Part shown: piece by piece, positions 7,748-15,564 of the stretch
Position numbering within the stretch: the first letter of the stretch is position 1
Layout: every line of letters begins with the position of its first letter
Assembly (NCBI GenBank): GCA_946482655.1
Contig: CAMLSA010000038.1
Span: forward strand, 1-27,216
Direction of reading: 5' to 3'
Length of the DNA stretch: 27,216 nucleotides
DNA from: an uncultured Sphingomonas sp.
Lineage (GTDB): Bacteria; Pseudomonadota; Alphaproteobacteria; Sphingomonadales; Sphingomonadaceae
Made by a program: the position numbers and the translations under genes
The notes under the pieces: generated by a model
What the model saw: the letters and a program-made list of their open reading frames with translations, nothing else
What the model was told of the DNA's origin: nothing
Database searches by the model: none

Positions 7748-8805
7748 AGCGCCCCCACATCCAGGGCGTCAAGCAATCCTTCTCCCTGGCTCGGCTCGCT
7801 TGTCGTCGACTGGGTCAGTTCGGCCAGCTCTATCTCTCCGGTTGCCTCGAGATGGCGGATGAAGAAGGACCAGTTGCGGTAGCCGATGAACACCAGCCCG
7901 ATTCCCAAGGTGACGATGACGAGGCCGATATGGCCGGCGATCAGCCTGATCCAGTCGACCGTCCGCGCGGTGAACGCGAAGCCGATCTTGTGGAGGGTGA
8001 GTGAACCGATCGCCTCGCGCAGGAAGGCGGCATAATAGACGATCGCGATCACGCCGATCGCCAGATAGGCGGCGAACATGCCGATGATGAACGTCATGAC
8101 CATGGCCGGATCGGGCGGACCCTTTCCGGCGCTGACGAACGCGGTGGCGCCCGCGACGCAGCCGACGATCGGCAGCAGATAGAAGAGCAGGAAGCGGCCG
8201 ATGATCGGTCGCCAACCGGCATCAGCCTCAAAGCCGTGATTGCCGAAGCTCATCCGCCCCCAGCGATCGTTCCACAGGCTCGTCATCGACCAGGGTATCA
8301 TGAAGCCGAACAGGAAGACGCCGACCGCCGTCTTCCACAGCGAAGTCAGCGCATAGTCCCAGCCGGGATTGTCGCTGCCGCCGCGTATGCCGCGCCAATG
8401 GGTGCGGCTCAGCCGGTAACGCAGCGCGCGAAAGCGAGCGAGGCCGAAAACATAGATCAGCGCGACATAGGCGGCGACCAGCAACAGGATCGCCGCGCCG
8501 AAATGCCCGCGAGCCGCCAATGCCTCGGCGCCGAACTGGATGACGATCAGCGGCACCAGGAACAGCAGCGCGACCAGGACGAAGCCGATGAACAGCTCCT
8601 TTCCCGTGCCCGCCCATTCGAGCGGATCGCCGATGAAGTCGGTTCGGCTCCATAGATAGCGCCGCTCGCGCGTCTTCGCCCAGAAGCGGTAGACGCCGAG
8701 CGTGACGATGATCAGCAACAGGTTGGTGAAGGCGATCGGCGCGAATTCGCGCCAGTTGCCGTTGAACACAAGCGCGCTGCCCGCCTTGCCGCCCTCGTCC
8801 GCCAT
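7744..8805 (-). CDS. DUF898 (YjgN-family) multi-pass membrane protein
   Basis: This 353-residue inner-membrane protein has about six hydrophobic segments, including residues about 20-40 (FTNLLLIIVTLGVYRFW), 72-92, 105-125 and several in the second half. The pattern FTNLLLIIVTLGVYRFWAKTRERRYLW, repeated in weaker form near the C-terminus (LVIVTLGIGLVFIGYRNWSFF), is typical of the DUF898/YjgN family, whose function is not established. It is the first gene of a minus-strand set with the M48 protease, hydrolase and TPR genes. ATG 8805 is taken as the start, since the frame upstream has no family resemblance. The motif for the family is clear; its role is unknown. Confidence 0.85.
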   Translation of the reverse strand: MADEGGKAGSALVFNGNWREFAPIAFTNLLLIIVTLGVYRFWAKTRERRYLWSRTDFIGDPLEWAGTGKELFIGFVLVALLFLVPLIVIQFGAEALAARGHFGAAILLLVAAYVALIYVFGLARFRALRYRLSRTHWRGIRGGSDNPGWDYALTSLWKTAVGVFLFGFMIPWSMTSLWNDRWGRMSFGNHGFEADAGWRPIIGRFLLFYLLPIVGCVAGATAFVSAGKGPPDPAMVMTFIIGMFAAYLAIGVIAIVYYAAFLREAIGSLTLHKIGFAFTARTVDWIRLIAGHIGLVIVTLGIGLVFIGYRNWSFFIRHLEATGEIELAELTQSTTSEPSQGEGLLDALDVGAL

Positions 8806-8933
8806 GATATGCCCCCGCCCGTAAGGAATGCAGAGGAATATGACTGTCCCTCCGGGTCAAGCATTTTCCGGTCCATATTGAAGCGAGCTGCCGCGCCCTC
8901 CTTCCCCTTGTCACTCGACGACGTTGGTGGCGC

Positions 8934-8963
8934 TTGCCCCCTCACCCCCTTCGCGGGCATAAG
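8934..8963 (+). promoter_or_regulatory. Possible thrS promoter
   Basis: TTGCCC (8934-8939) and CATAAG (8958-8963) are separated by 18 bases, placing a start site near 8970, about 29 bases before the thrS ATG. Both hexamers match the sigma-70 consensus only partly. This is a weak prediction in the 193-base gap between the divergent DUF898 and thrS genes, where I see nothing else. Confidence 0.3.
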
Positions 8964-8998
8964 CCGCGCTCCGCGAACCCGAGGATTCAGCTTTTCCC

Positions 8999-11035
8999 AT
9001 GTCCGATCTTCTCACCATCACGCTTCCCGACGGCTCGGTGCGCGAAGTGAAGACGGGCACTACCCCCGCGCAGATCGCCGCGGACATCGGCCCCGGCCTC
9101 GCCAAGGCGGCGCTCGCGGCGCGGGTCGACGGCGAGCTGGTCGATCTCGAACGGCCGCTCGAGAAGGACGCGAGCCTCGCGCTGGTGACGGCGCGCGACG
9201 AGGCCGAGGCGCTCGATCTCGCGCGGCACGATTACGCCCATGTCCTCGCCGAGGCGGTGCAGAGCCTGTTCCCCGGCACCCAGATCACCTTCGGCCCCTC
9301 GACCGACGACGGCTTCTATTATGACTTCGCGCCAAGGGACCGGCCCTTCACCGAGGAGGATCTGCCCGCGATCGAGGAGGAGATGCGCCGCATCATCGCC
9401 GCGGACAAGCCGCTGCGCCGGGAGGTGTGGAGCCGCGAGCAGCTGATCTCGCGCTGGAAGCAGCAGGGCGAGAGCTTCAAGGCCGAATGGGCCGCCGAGC
9501 TGGCCGGTGACGAGCCGCTGACGGTCTACTGGTCGGGCGATGACTGGCTCGACATGTGCCGCGGCCCGCATCTGCCCTCGACCGGCAAGCTCGATCCGCA
9601 GGCGTTCAAGCTTACCCGCGTGTCGGGCGCCTATTGGCGCGGCGACCAGAAGAACGCGATGCTGAGCCGCGTCTACGGCACCGGCTGGCTCAACAGGAAA
9701 CAGCTCGACGCCCACCTGACCCGGCTGGAGGAGGCCGCCAAGCGCGACCATCGCCGGATCGGCCAGGACATGGACTTGTTCCATCTCCAGTCCGAAGCGC
9801 AGGGTTCGGTCTTCTGGCACCCCAAGGGCTTCCGCCTGTGGCGGACGCTCGAGGCCTATATGCGCCGCAAGCTCGACGCCGCCGGCTATGTCGAGGTGAA
9901 GACGCCGCAGCTGATGGACGCGCGCCAATGGGAGCAGTCCGGCCATTGGGGCAAATATCGCGAGAATATGTTCGTCGTCCCCGACGAGATCCCCAACACC
10001 GAGGAAGAGGGGCCGGTCCTCTCGGGCGAGGGCGATCTGATGGCGCTCAAGCCCATGAACTGCCCCGCGCACATCCTGATCTTCAAGCAGGGGATCAAGA
10101 GCTATCGCGACCTGCCGATCCGCATGGCCGAGTTCGGCTGCTGCCATCGCAACGAGCCGCACGGGGCGCTTCACGGCATCATGCGGGTGCGCCAGTTCAC
10201 CCAGGACGACGCGCATATCTTCGTCCGCGAGGACCAGCTGATCCCCGAGATCAAGGACTTCTGCGACCTGCTCGACGCGGTCTATCGCGACCTCGGCTTC
10301 GAGAGCTATGCGATCAAGCTGGCGCTCCGCCCCGATGCGCGCTTCGGCTCGGACGAAATGTGGGACAAGGCCGAGCAGACCTTGCGCGACGCGGTCGCCG
10401 CGTCGGGCCGCGCGACCGCTGAGTTCGGCTGGGAGGAGCTGCCCGGCGAGGGCGCCTTTTACGCGCCAAAGCTCGAATTCCACCTGACCGACGCGATCGG
10501 CCGCACCTGGCAGGTCGGCACGATCCAGGCCGACACGGTGCTGCCCGAGCGGCTCGACGCGTCCTATATCGGCGAGGATGGCGAGCGGCACCGGCCGGTG
10601 ATGCTCCACCGCGCGATCCTCGGGACGTTCGAACGCTTCATCGGCATATTGATCGAGCATCATGCCGGGCGCTTCCCGCTGTGGCTGGCGCCGGTCCAGG
10701 CGGTGGTCGCGACGATCGTCTCCGATGCCGACGGCTATGCCCGCGAGGTCGAGGCGAAGCTGGCGGCGGCGGGCTTGCGCGTGGAGAGCGATACGCGCAA
10801 CGAGAAGATCAACTACAAGGTGCGCGAGCATTCGCTGGCGAAGGTTCCGGCGCTGCTGGTGGTCGGCAAGCGCGAGGCCGAGCAAGGCGGCGTCGCGATC
10901 CGCCGTCTGGGCGAACAGGCGCAGACCGTGCTGCCGCTCGATGAGGCGATCGCCATGCTGGTGGCGGAGGCGACGCCGCCCGATCTCAGGCGGCAAGTCG
11001 CAGGGAAATCACAAGGAGGAGAAGAGAAATCATGA
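8999..11035 (+). CDS. thrS: Threonine--tRNA ligase
   Basis: Class II aminoacyl-tRNA synthetase that charges tRNA-Thr and hydrolyses mischarged Ser-tRNA-Thr. The 678 residues show the full bacterial architecture. A TGS domain occupies 1-65. The editing domain has HDYAH (His77, His81) and CRGPH (Cys187, His191). The catalytic core's zinc ligands are Cys355 (MNCPAH), His406 (QDDAHIF) and His537 (VMLHRAILG), and motif 2 lies around HRNEPHG. The anticodon-binding domain fills the last 110 residues. A short charged tail (KSQGGEEKS) is encoded by DNA that also holds the AGGAGG ribosome site for the next gene, whose ATG overlaps the thrS stop as ATGA. The order thrS ... infC is common in bacteria. 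In E. coli ThrRS represses its own mRNA; no comparable operator is obvious here. Confidence 0.98.
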   Translation: MSDLLTITLPDGSVREVKTGTTPAQIAADIGPGLAKAALAARVDGELVDLERPLEKDASLALVTARDEAEALDLARHDYAHVLAEAVQSLFPGTQITFGPSTDDGFYYDFAPRDRPFTEEDLPAIEEEMRRIIAADKPLRREVWSREQLISRWKQQGESFKAEWAAELAGDEPLTVYWSGDDWLDMCRGPHLPSTGKLDPQAFKLTRVSGAYWRGDQKNAMLSRVYGTGWLNRKQLDAHLTRLEEAAKRDHRRIGQDMDLFHLQSEAQGSVFWHPKGFRLWRTLEAYMRRKLDAAGYVEVKTPQLMDARQWEQSGHWGKYRENMFVVPDEIPNTEEEGPVLSGEGDLMALKPMNCPAHILIFKQGIKSYRDLPIRMAEFGCCHRNEPHGALHGIMRVRQFTQDDAHIFVREDQLIPEIKDFCDLLDAVYRDLGFESYAIKLALRPDARFGSDEMWDKAEQTLRDAVAASGRATAEFGWEELPGEGAFYAPKLEFHLTDAIGRTWQVGTIQADTVLPERLDASYIGEDGERHRPVMLHRAILGTFERFIGILIEHHAGRFPLWLAPVQAVVATIVSDADGYAREVEAKLAAAGLRVESDTRNEKINYKVREHSLAKVPALLVVGKREAEQGGVAIRRLGEQAQTVLPLDEAIAMLVAEATPPDLRRQVAGKSQGGEEKS

Positions 11036-11394
11036 AGACCTGGAAGATCGCGCTCGGCGCCGCCGCCGCGCTGATGATGGCCGCCCCGGCCGCCGCCGAA
11101 CATTATGGGGTGATCGCGCATCTGAACGCCCAGCCCGGCAAGCGCGACGCGATGATCGAGGGGCTCAAGGGCATGATCGGCATGAAGGGTGCGATCAATT
11201 TCGTCATCGCGAAGGACGGCAAGAATCCCGACGGCGTCTGGATCACCGAGATCTGGGAATCGAAGGAAGCCCATGACGTGGCGCTCGGCACCGATCAGTT
11301 CAAGGCGGCGATCGCCAAGGCCGGCCCGCTGATGGCCGGCGCGCCCGACCAGAACAACGAGACCTGGCCGGTCGCCGGCGTCGGCATGAAATAG
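11032..11394 (+). CDS. Secreted ABM-domain (antibiotic biosynthesis monooxygenase-like) protein
   Basis: The product is 120 residues. A clear signal peptide ([22 protein letters not shown]) with cleavage likely after residue 22 predicts a periplasmic protein. The mature part starts [23 protein letters not shown] and contains [14 protein letters not shown], the pattern of the ABM dimeric alpha/beta-barrel family that includes quinol monooxygenases such as YgiN. Family members are usually cytosolic, so an exported form is less common; the substrate is unknown. AGGAGG lies at 11014-11019 inside the end of thrS, and the ATG overlaps the thrS stop (ATGA). Expression is therefore probably tied to thrS, though no functional link is evident. 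Confidence 0.82.
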   Translation: MKTWKIALGAAAALMMAAPAAAEHYGVIAHLNAQPGKRDAMIEGLKGMIGMKGAINFVIAKDGKNPDGVWITEIWESKEAHDVALGTDQFKAAIAKAGPLMAGAPDQNNETWPVAGVGMK

Positions 11395-11402
11395 CCTGCG
11401 CC

Positions 11403-11430
11403 GCCCCGGTCTCTGCACGAAGGCCGGGGC
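11403..11430 (+). terminator. GC-rich hairpin after the ABM gene
   Basis: A GCCCCGG/CCGGGGC stem (11403-11409 and 11424-11430) with a 14-base loop begins 8 bases after the stop codon. No T run follows. It could partly separate thrS-ABM transcription from infC. The rest of the roughly 220-base gap up to infC is GC-rich with further small dyads (for example TCGCCACCTGGCGA near 11445) and no gene I can support. Confidence 0.35.
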
Positions 11431-11568
11431 CGCCACGGCTCTCGTCGCCACCTGGCGAGACATGTCGCCGGCTGGCGCGGTGGCCGTGGGCCGGAACGCC
11501 GATCGACGCGGGCCAGGCACGGCCCGCGACAAAGCGTCGCTTAAAAGCTCCATCCATCTTTCAAAATG

Positions 11569-11596
11569 CCGCGCGAAGGCCTATATCCGCGCGCGG
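11569..11596 (+). promoter_or_regulatory. Hairpin in the infC leader
   Basis: CCGCGCG (11569-11575) and CGCGCGG (11590-11596) form a perfect 7-bp stem with a 14-base loop, ending 13 bases before the AGGAG ribosome site at 11610-11614. It lies between a spurious upstream ATG (11566) and the likely true start. It may shape the infC leader; this is inferred only from position. Confidence 0.3.
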
Positions 11597-11616
11597 AAAC
11601 GTCCACGACAGGAGAT

Positions 11617-12174
11617 ATTGCTATACGTCCCCCGATGATGCGCCGCCCCCTGGGGCAGCCGCCGATGCCGCTCAACGGCCCCCGCTATAACGAGTTCATC
11701 CAGTCGCCCAAGGTCCGGGTGATCGATGAGAATGGCGAAAATCTGGGCGTGATGTATACGCGCGAGGCGATGGAGCAGGCCCAGGAGGTCGGCCTCGATC
11801 TGGTCGAGGTGTCTCCCAACGCCGATCCGCCCGTCGCCAAGTTCCTCGACGTCGGCAAGTTCAAGTACGAGGCCCAGAAAAAGGCCAATCTTGCCCGGAA
11901 GTCGCAGAAGACGCAGGAGATCAAGGAGATCAAGATGCGTCCGAATATCGACGACCACGACTATGAAACCAAGATGAAGAAGATCCACGAGTTCATCGAC
12001 GAAGGCGACAAGGTGAAGGTCACCCTGCGCTTCCGCGGCCGCGAACTCGCGCATGGCCAGCTCGGCATGCAGGTGCTCCAGCGCGTCCAGACCGATATGG
12101 TCGAAACCGCCAAGGTCGAGCAGTTCCCCCGCATGGAAGGCCGCCAGATGCTGATGGTGCTCGCACCGAAATAG
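11617..12174 (+). CDS. infC: Translation initiation factor IF-3, probable non-canonical start
   Basis: IF-3 binds the 30S subunit, blocks premature 50S joining and checks the initiator tRNA and start codon. The sequence is canonical: [48 protein letters not shown], a lysine-rich linker, [14 protein letters not shown], and [10 protein letters not shown]. The start is the unusual point. AGGAG at 11610-11614 is directly followed by ATT GCT ATA CGT in frame, with the first in-frame ATGs only at 11635 and 11638. Using ATT (11617) gives 185 residues, but the gap to AGGAG is only 2 bases; ATA (11623) has an 8-base gap. ATG 11566 lies upstream of the ribosome site and adds sequence unlike IF-3. E. 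coli infC starts with AUU and is thereby repressed by its own product; the same logic would apply to ATT or ATA here. Identity is certain, the start is not. Confidence 0.95.
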   Translation: MAIRPPMMRRPLGQPPMPLNGPRYNEFIQSPKVRVIDENGENLGVMYTREAMEQAQEVGLDLVEVSPNADPPVAKFLDVGKFKYEAQKKANLARKSQKTQEIKEIKMRPNIDDHDYETKMKKIHEFIDEGDKVKVTLRFRGRELAHGQLGMQVLQRVQTDMVETAKVEQFPRMEGRQMLMVLAPK

Positions 12175-12213
12175 GGCAGTGGGCATCTTCCGCCCATCGC
12201 CGCCCCCCGGACT

Positions 12214-14976
12214 TTACGCCGCCTTCCGCACCGGCGCCCCCGCCGCCGCGTCGACGACCAGCCGCTCGAGCGTCTTCAGCCGCGCTCCGCTGGTGATCTT
12301 GTCGCCGGTCAGGTCGGCGACATAGAAGACGTCGACCGCGCGCTCGCCATAGGTGGCGATATGTGCCGAGTGGATCATCACCTTCGCCTGGAACAGTGCG
12401 TGGGCGAGCGCGTAGAGCAGGGCTGGCCGGTCGCGCGCGTTCACCTCGATCACCGTGTAGCGGTTGGAGGCGCGGTTATCGATCAGCGCGGCGGGCTCGA
12501 TCGTGAAGGCGTCGGCGCGCGGGCGGGCATTGGGTTTCGCGAGCAGCCGGTCGACCATCCGGGCGCGGTTGGCGAGCGCATCCTCGATCGCGATGCCGAG
12601 CCGCTTCATCCGGTCGGCCTCGTCGAAGGGCTGGCCGAACGGATCCTGGACGAGCAGATTGTCGATCGCCATGCCGTCGCGCGTGGTGTGGATGCGTGCG
12701 TCGATGACGTTGGCGCCGGCGAGGTGGATCGCGCCGGCGATCCGGTAGAACAGCCCCGGATGGTCGCCCGCATAGATGCTGACGAGCGTGGCCCCGCGAT
12801 CGGGATCGGGTGCCGCCACTATCGACAGCGACTTGGCGGCGCCATCGGCGGCCTCGATCAGCCGGGCATTGCCCTCGAGGATGTCGACGCTCTCGGCGAC
12901 CCAATAGGCTTCGGGGAAACGGGTGGCATATCGGGCGAAGCGCCGCTCGTCCCAGCCGAGCCGCTCCCTGAGCTGCTCCTGCTTGGCGGCGATGCGTTCG
13001 CGGCGGCCGGTCTGCTTGTGGCCGAGCCGCAGCACCTCCTCGGCCGCGGCGTAGAGATCGCTGAGCAACTGCCGCTTCCAGCTGTTCCACACGCCGGGCC
13101 CGACCGCGCGAATATCCACTACGGTCAAGCAGAACAGAAGCCGCAGCCGCTCCGGGCTCTGCACGCGCTCGGCGAAGTCGAGAATCGTCTTGAAGTCGCT
13201 GAGGTCGCGCTTGAACGCGGTGTCGGACATGACGAGATGATAGCGGACCAGCCAGGCGACCGTCTCGGTCTCGGCCGGTGTCAGCCCGAAGCGCGGGCAG
13301 AGCCGCTCGGCCACTTCCGCGCCCAGCAGGCTGTGGTCGCCGCCGCGTCCCTTGGCGATGTCGTGGAGCAGCACGGCGATATATAGGACGCGCCGCGACA
13401 CCACTCCGCGGATCACTTGGGTGGCGATCGGATGGTCGTCCTCCAGCTCGCCCTTCTCGATCTGCGACAGCAGGCCGATCGCGCGGATCGAATGCTCGTC
13501 GACCGTATAATGATGATACATGTCGAACTGCATCTGCGCGACGACGCGGCCGAAATCGGGCACGAAGCGGCCGAACACCCCCGCCTCGTTCATCCAGCGC
13601 AGCACCGCCTCGGGTGTGTGGCGCGAGGTCAGCACGTCGAGGAAATAGGCGTTGGCGCGCGGATCGCGGCGCACCGCACTGTCGATCAGCTTTGCGTCGC
13701 GCCCCGCCGCGCGCATCGCCAGCGGATGGATCTCGAGCCCTTGGCGGTCGGCGATCACGAACATCTGGAGCAGCCGCACCGGATCCTCGGCGAAGAAATC
13801 GTTCGAAGGGATGGCGAGCCGGCCGCGCTCCAGGACGAAGCCGTCGAGCTTGGTCGGCTTGCGCCGCAGCATCGGCAGCCCGAAGCGCCGTCCGCGCGGC
13901 GCGAAGGTCTCGTCGATATGCGCCAGGAAGATCGCGGTGAGATCGCCGACACGCTTCGCCATCAGGAAATAATGTTGCATGAAGCGCTCGACCGCCGACT
14001 TGCCGGGCCGTTCGGCATAGCGCATCCGCCGCGCGATCTCGGGCTGAACGTCGAAGGTCAGCCGCTCCTCGGGGCGTCCGGCGACGATGTGGAGATGGCA
14101 GCGCACCGCCCACAGGAAGTTTTCGGCCTTCTGGAACTGGCGGAGCTCGGCCCTGGTCAGCAGCTCCTTGTCGACCAGTTCGGGCACCGAGCGGACCTGA
14201 TGGACATATTTGCCGATCCAGAACAGCGTGTGGAGGTCGCGCAGACCGCCCTTGCCCTCCTTGAGATTGGGCTCGACGACATAGCGGCTGTCGCCCATCC
14301 GCTGGTGCCGCTCGTTGCGTTCGGCCAGCTTCTCGATCACGAAGGTTCGCGCCGTGCCCTTGACCACGTCGCGCGCGAACAGGCGCGCCGCCTGGTCGTA
14401 CAGCGCCTCGTCGCCCCATACGAAGCGGCCTTCGAGCAGGGCGGTGCGGATGGTGAGATCGCTCTTCGCCATGCGCAGCATCTCATCGAGCGAGCGGCTC
14501 GAATGGCCGACTTTCAGGCCGAGGTCCCACATCGAATAGAGCATCGATTCGATGACCTGCTCGGACCAGCCGGTCTGCTTCCACGGCGTCAGAAAGGCGA
14601 TATCGACATCCGAATGGAGCGCCATCTCGCCGCGCCCATAGCCGCCGACCGCCATCAGGGTGAGCCGCTCGGCAGCCGAGGGATTGTTGATCGGATAGAG
14701 CCGCTCGACGGTGAAATCGTAGATCAGCCGCAGGATCTGGTCGGTGAGGAACGCATAGGCGGCCGCGATCTCCGAGCCGCGCGTGGGTGCCTCGCTGAGC
14801 CGGCGGCCGATCTCGGCGCGGCCGCTGTCGAGTGCCGCCCTGAGGATCGCCGTGGCGCCTCCGCGCAGCGCCGCCGCATCGCTGCTGTCGGGCAGCAGCG
14901 CGGCGATGGCATCGGCGATCGCTCGGCGGTCGATGATCGCACGGCGGTGCGGCAGCAGATGGAATCTGGTGACCAT
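12214..14976 (-). CDS. glnD: Bifunctional PII uridylyltransferase / uridylyl-removing enzyme
   Basis: GlnD senses glutamine and adds UMP to, or removes it from, PII proteins, which then control glutamine synthetase and nitrogen genes. The 920-residue product has all expected parts. The nucleotidyltransferase motif GGYGRGEMALHSDVDIAFL lies near 111-129. The central HD domain, with LLHDIAKGRGGDH near residue 535, carries the UMP-removing activity. Two C-terminal ACT domains lie near 730-775 (VSIYAGDHPGLFYRIAGAI) and 840-890 (VIEVNARDRPALLYALAHAL) and bind glutamine. ATG 14976 is preferred; an in-frame GTG at 14985 would add three residues. It is convergent with infC, 39 bases away, where only a weak GTGGGC/GCCCAT dyad (about 12179-12198) is seen. 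The small DUF983 gene lies 99 bases upstream on the same strand. Confidence 0.96.
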   Translation of the reverse strand: MVTRFHLLPHRRAIIDRRAIADAIAALLPDSSDAAALRGGATAILRAALDSGRAEIGRRLSEAPTRGSEIAAAYAFLTDQILRLIYDFTVERLYPINNPSAAERLTLMAVGGYGRGEMALHSDVDIAFLTPWKQTGWSEQVIESMLYSMWDLGLKVGHSSRSLDEMLRMAKSDLTIRTALLEGRFVWGDEALYDQAARLFARDVVKGTARTFVIEKLAERNERHQRMGDSRYVVEPNLKEGKGGLRDLHTLFWIGKYVHQVRSVPELVDKELLTRAELRQFQKAENFLWAVRCHLHIVAGRPEERLTFDVQPEIARRMRYAERPGKSAVERFMQHYFLMAKRVGDLTAIFLAHIDETFAPRGRRFGLPMLRRKPTKLDGFVLERGRLAIPSNDFFAEDPVRLLQMFVIADRQGLEIHPLAMRAAGRDAKLIDSAVRRDPRANAYFLDVLTSRHTPEAVLRWMNEAGVFGRFVPDFGRVVAQMQFDMYHHYTVDEHSIRAIGLLSQIEKGELEDDHPIATQVIRGVVSRRVLYIAVLLHDIAKGRGGDHSLLGAEVAERLCPRFGLTPAETETVAWLVRYHLVMSDTAFKRDLSDFKTILDFAERVQSPERLRLLFCLTVVDIRAVGPGVWNSWKRQLLSDLYAAAEEVLRLGHKQTGRRERIAAKQEQLRERLGWDERRFARYATRFPEAYWVAESVDILEGNARLIEAADGAAKSLSIVAAPDPDRGATLVSIYAGDHPGLFYRIAGAIHLAGANVIDARIHTTRDGMAIDNLLVQDPFGQPFDEADRMKRLGIAIEDALANRARMVDRLLAKPNARPRADAFTIEPAALIDNRASNRYTVIEVNARDRPALLYALAHALFQAKVMIHSAHIATYGERAVDVFYVADLTGDKITSGARLKTLERLVVDAAAGAPVRKAA

Positions 14977-15075
14977 GCTGCGCACATAGGGCGGATCCGG
15001 CGCAAGGGCTAGGTGGAGGCCTGCCGGACCCGACGATTCCTCCCGGTGTCGCGAGAAGCTAATTCGCCGGAATCG

Positions 15076-15483
15076 TCACGAACCGCCGCCATAAGGATTC
15101 CACGGCCGGCTCACCCGCCCCTCGCCCGCCTTGAAGAAATATTGGCTGCACACCAGCCAGCCCTTGAGCGGGCGGAGCGGCAGGACGCACGTGATCAGCA
15201 GCAGCGGCGTGATGGCGAGCAGCTGCACCCAGAATGACGGGCTGAACCAGATTTCGAGCATCAGCGCGAACACTACCGCGGGCACGCAGCCGAAGCAGAT
15301 CACGAAGAAGGCAGGGCCGTCGGCAGGGTCGGCGAAGGCATAGCTCAGGCCGCAATCGCCGCAATGATCGCGCAGCTTGAGAAAGCCGTCGAACAGATCG
15401 CCGTTGCCGCAGCGGGGACAACGGCCGCGCAATCCGGTCCGTATCGGTTCGAGCCTCGGCCAGTCGCGCCCGGCAGCTTCCAT
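15076..15483 (-). CDS. DUF983 zinc-ribbon membrane protein
   Basis: The 135-residue product has a cytoplasmic zinc-ribbon-like N-terminus with CPRC (Cys22, Cys25) and CGDC (Cys41, Cys44). Two transmembrane helices follow, at about 57-79 (GPAFFVICFGCVPAVVFAL) and 83-103. This is the architecture of DUF983, a family widespread in alphaproteobacteria and of unknown function. The start is taken at ATG 15483 because GAAGGG precedes it by 9 bases; ATG 15504 would add seven residues and has no ribosome site. It is divergent from the MocR-type regulator, sharing an 81-base upstream region, and lies upstream of glnD. Confidence 0.85.
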   Translation of the reverse strand: MEAAGRDWPRLEPIRTGLRGRCPRCGNGDLFDGFLKLRDHCGDCGLSYAFADPADGPAFFVICFGCVPAVVFALMLEIWFSPSFWVQLLAITPLLLITCVLPLRPLKGWLVCSQYFFKAGEGRVSRPWNPYGGGS

Positions 15484-15526
15484 GGCAATATTCCCTTCGA
15501 ACATTGCCCGCGAGATAGAGTATTGT

Positions 15527-15543
15527 ATGGCCTGGGCAACCAT
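15527..15543. promoter_or_regulatory. Small dyad between divergent DUF983 and MocR genes
   Basis: TATGG and CCATG face each other across CCTGGGCAA (core ATGG at 15527-15530, CCAT at 15540-15543). A second GGCC-containing copy, CATAAGGCC, follows. MocR-type regulators often bind repeats just upstream of their own divergently transcribed gene, so this could be an operator. The evidence is only position and weak symmetry. Confidence 0.25.
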
Positions 15544-15564
15544 GCATAAGGCCGGATCCCATCC

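Noticed and set aside
8987..10996. A 669-codon open frame antisense to thrS, with similar long antisense frames opposite glnD (13417-15012), mutS (18797-20734) and maeB (21093-22805).
   Set aside because: In very GC-rich DNA the opposite strand of a real gene is often stop-free. The translations are rich in R, A, G, E and D without family motifs, and each lies fully under a well-identified gene.
11566..11616. ATG 11566 as the infC start.
   Set aside because: It has no ribosome site, encodes 17 residues unlike IF-3, and lies upstream of a good AGGAG placed next to the conserved coding region.
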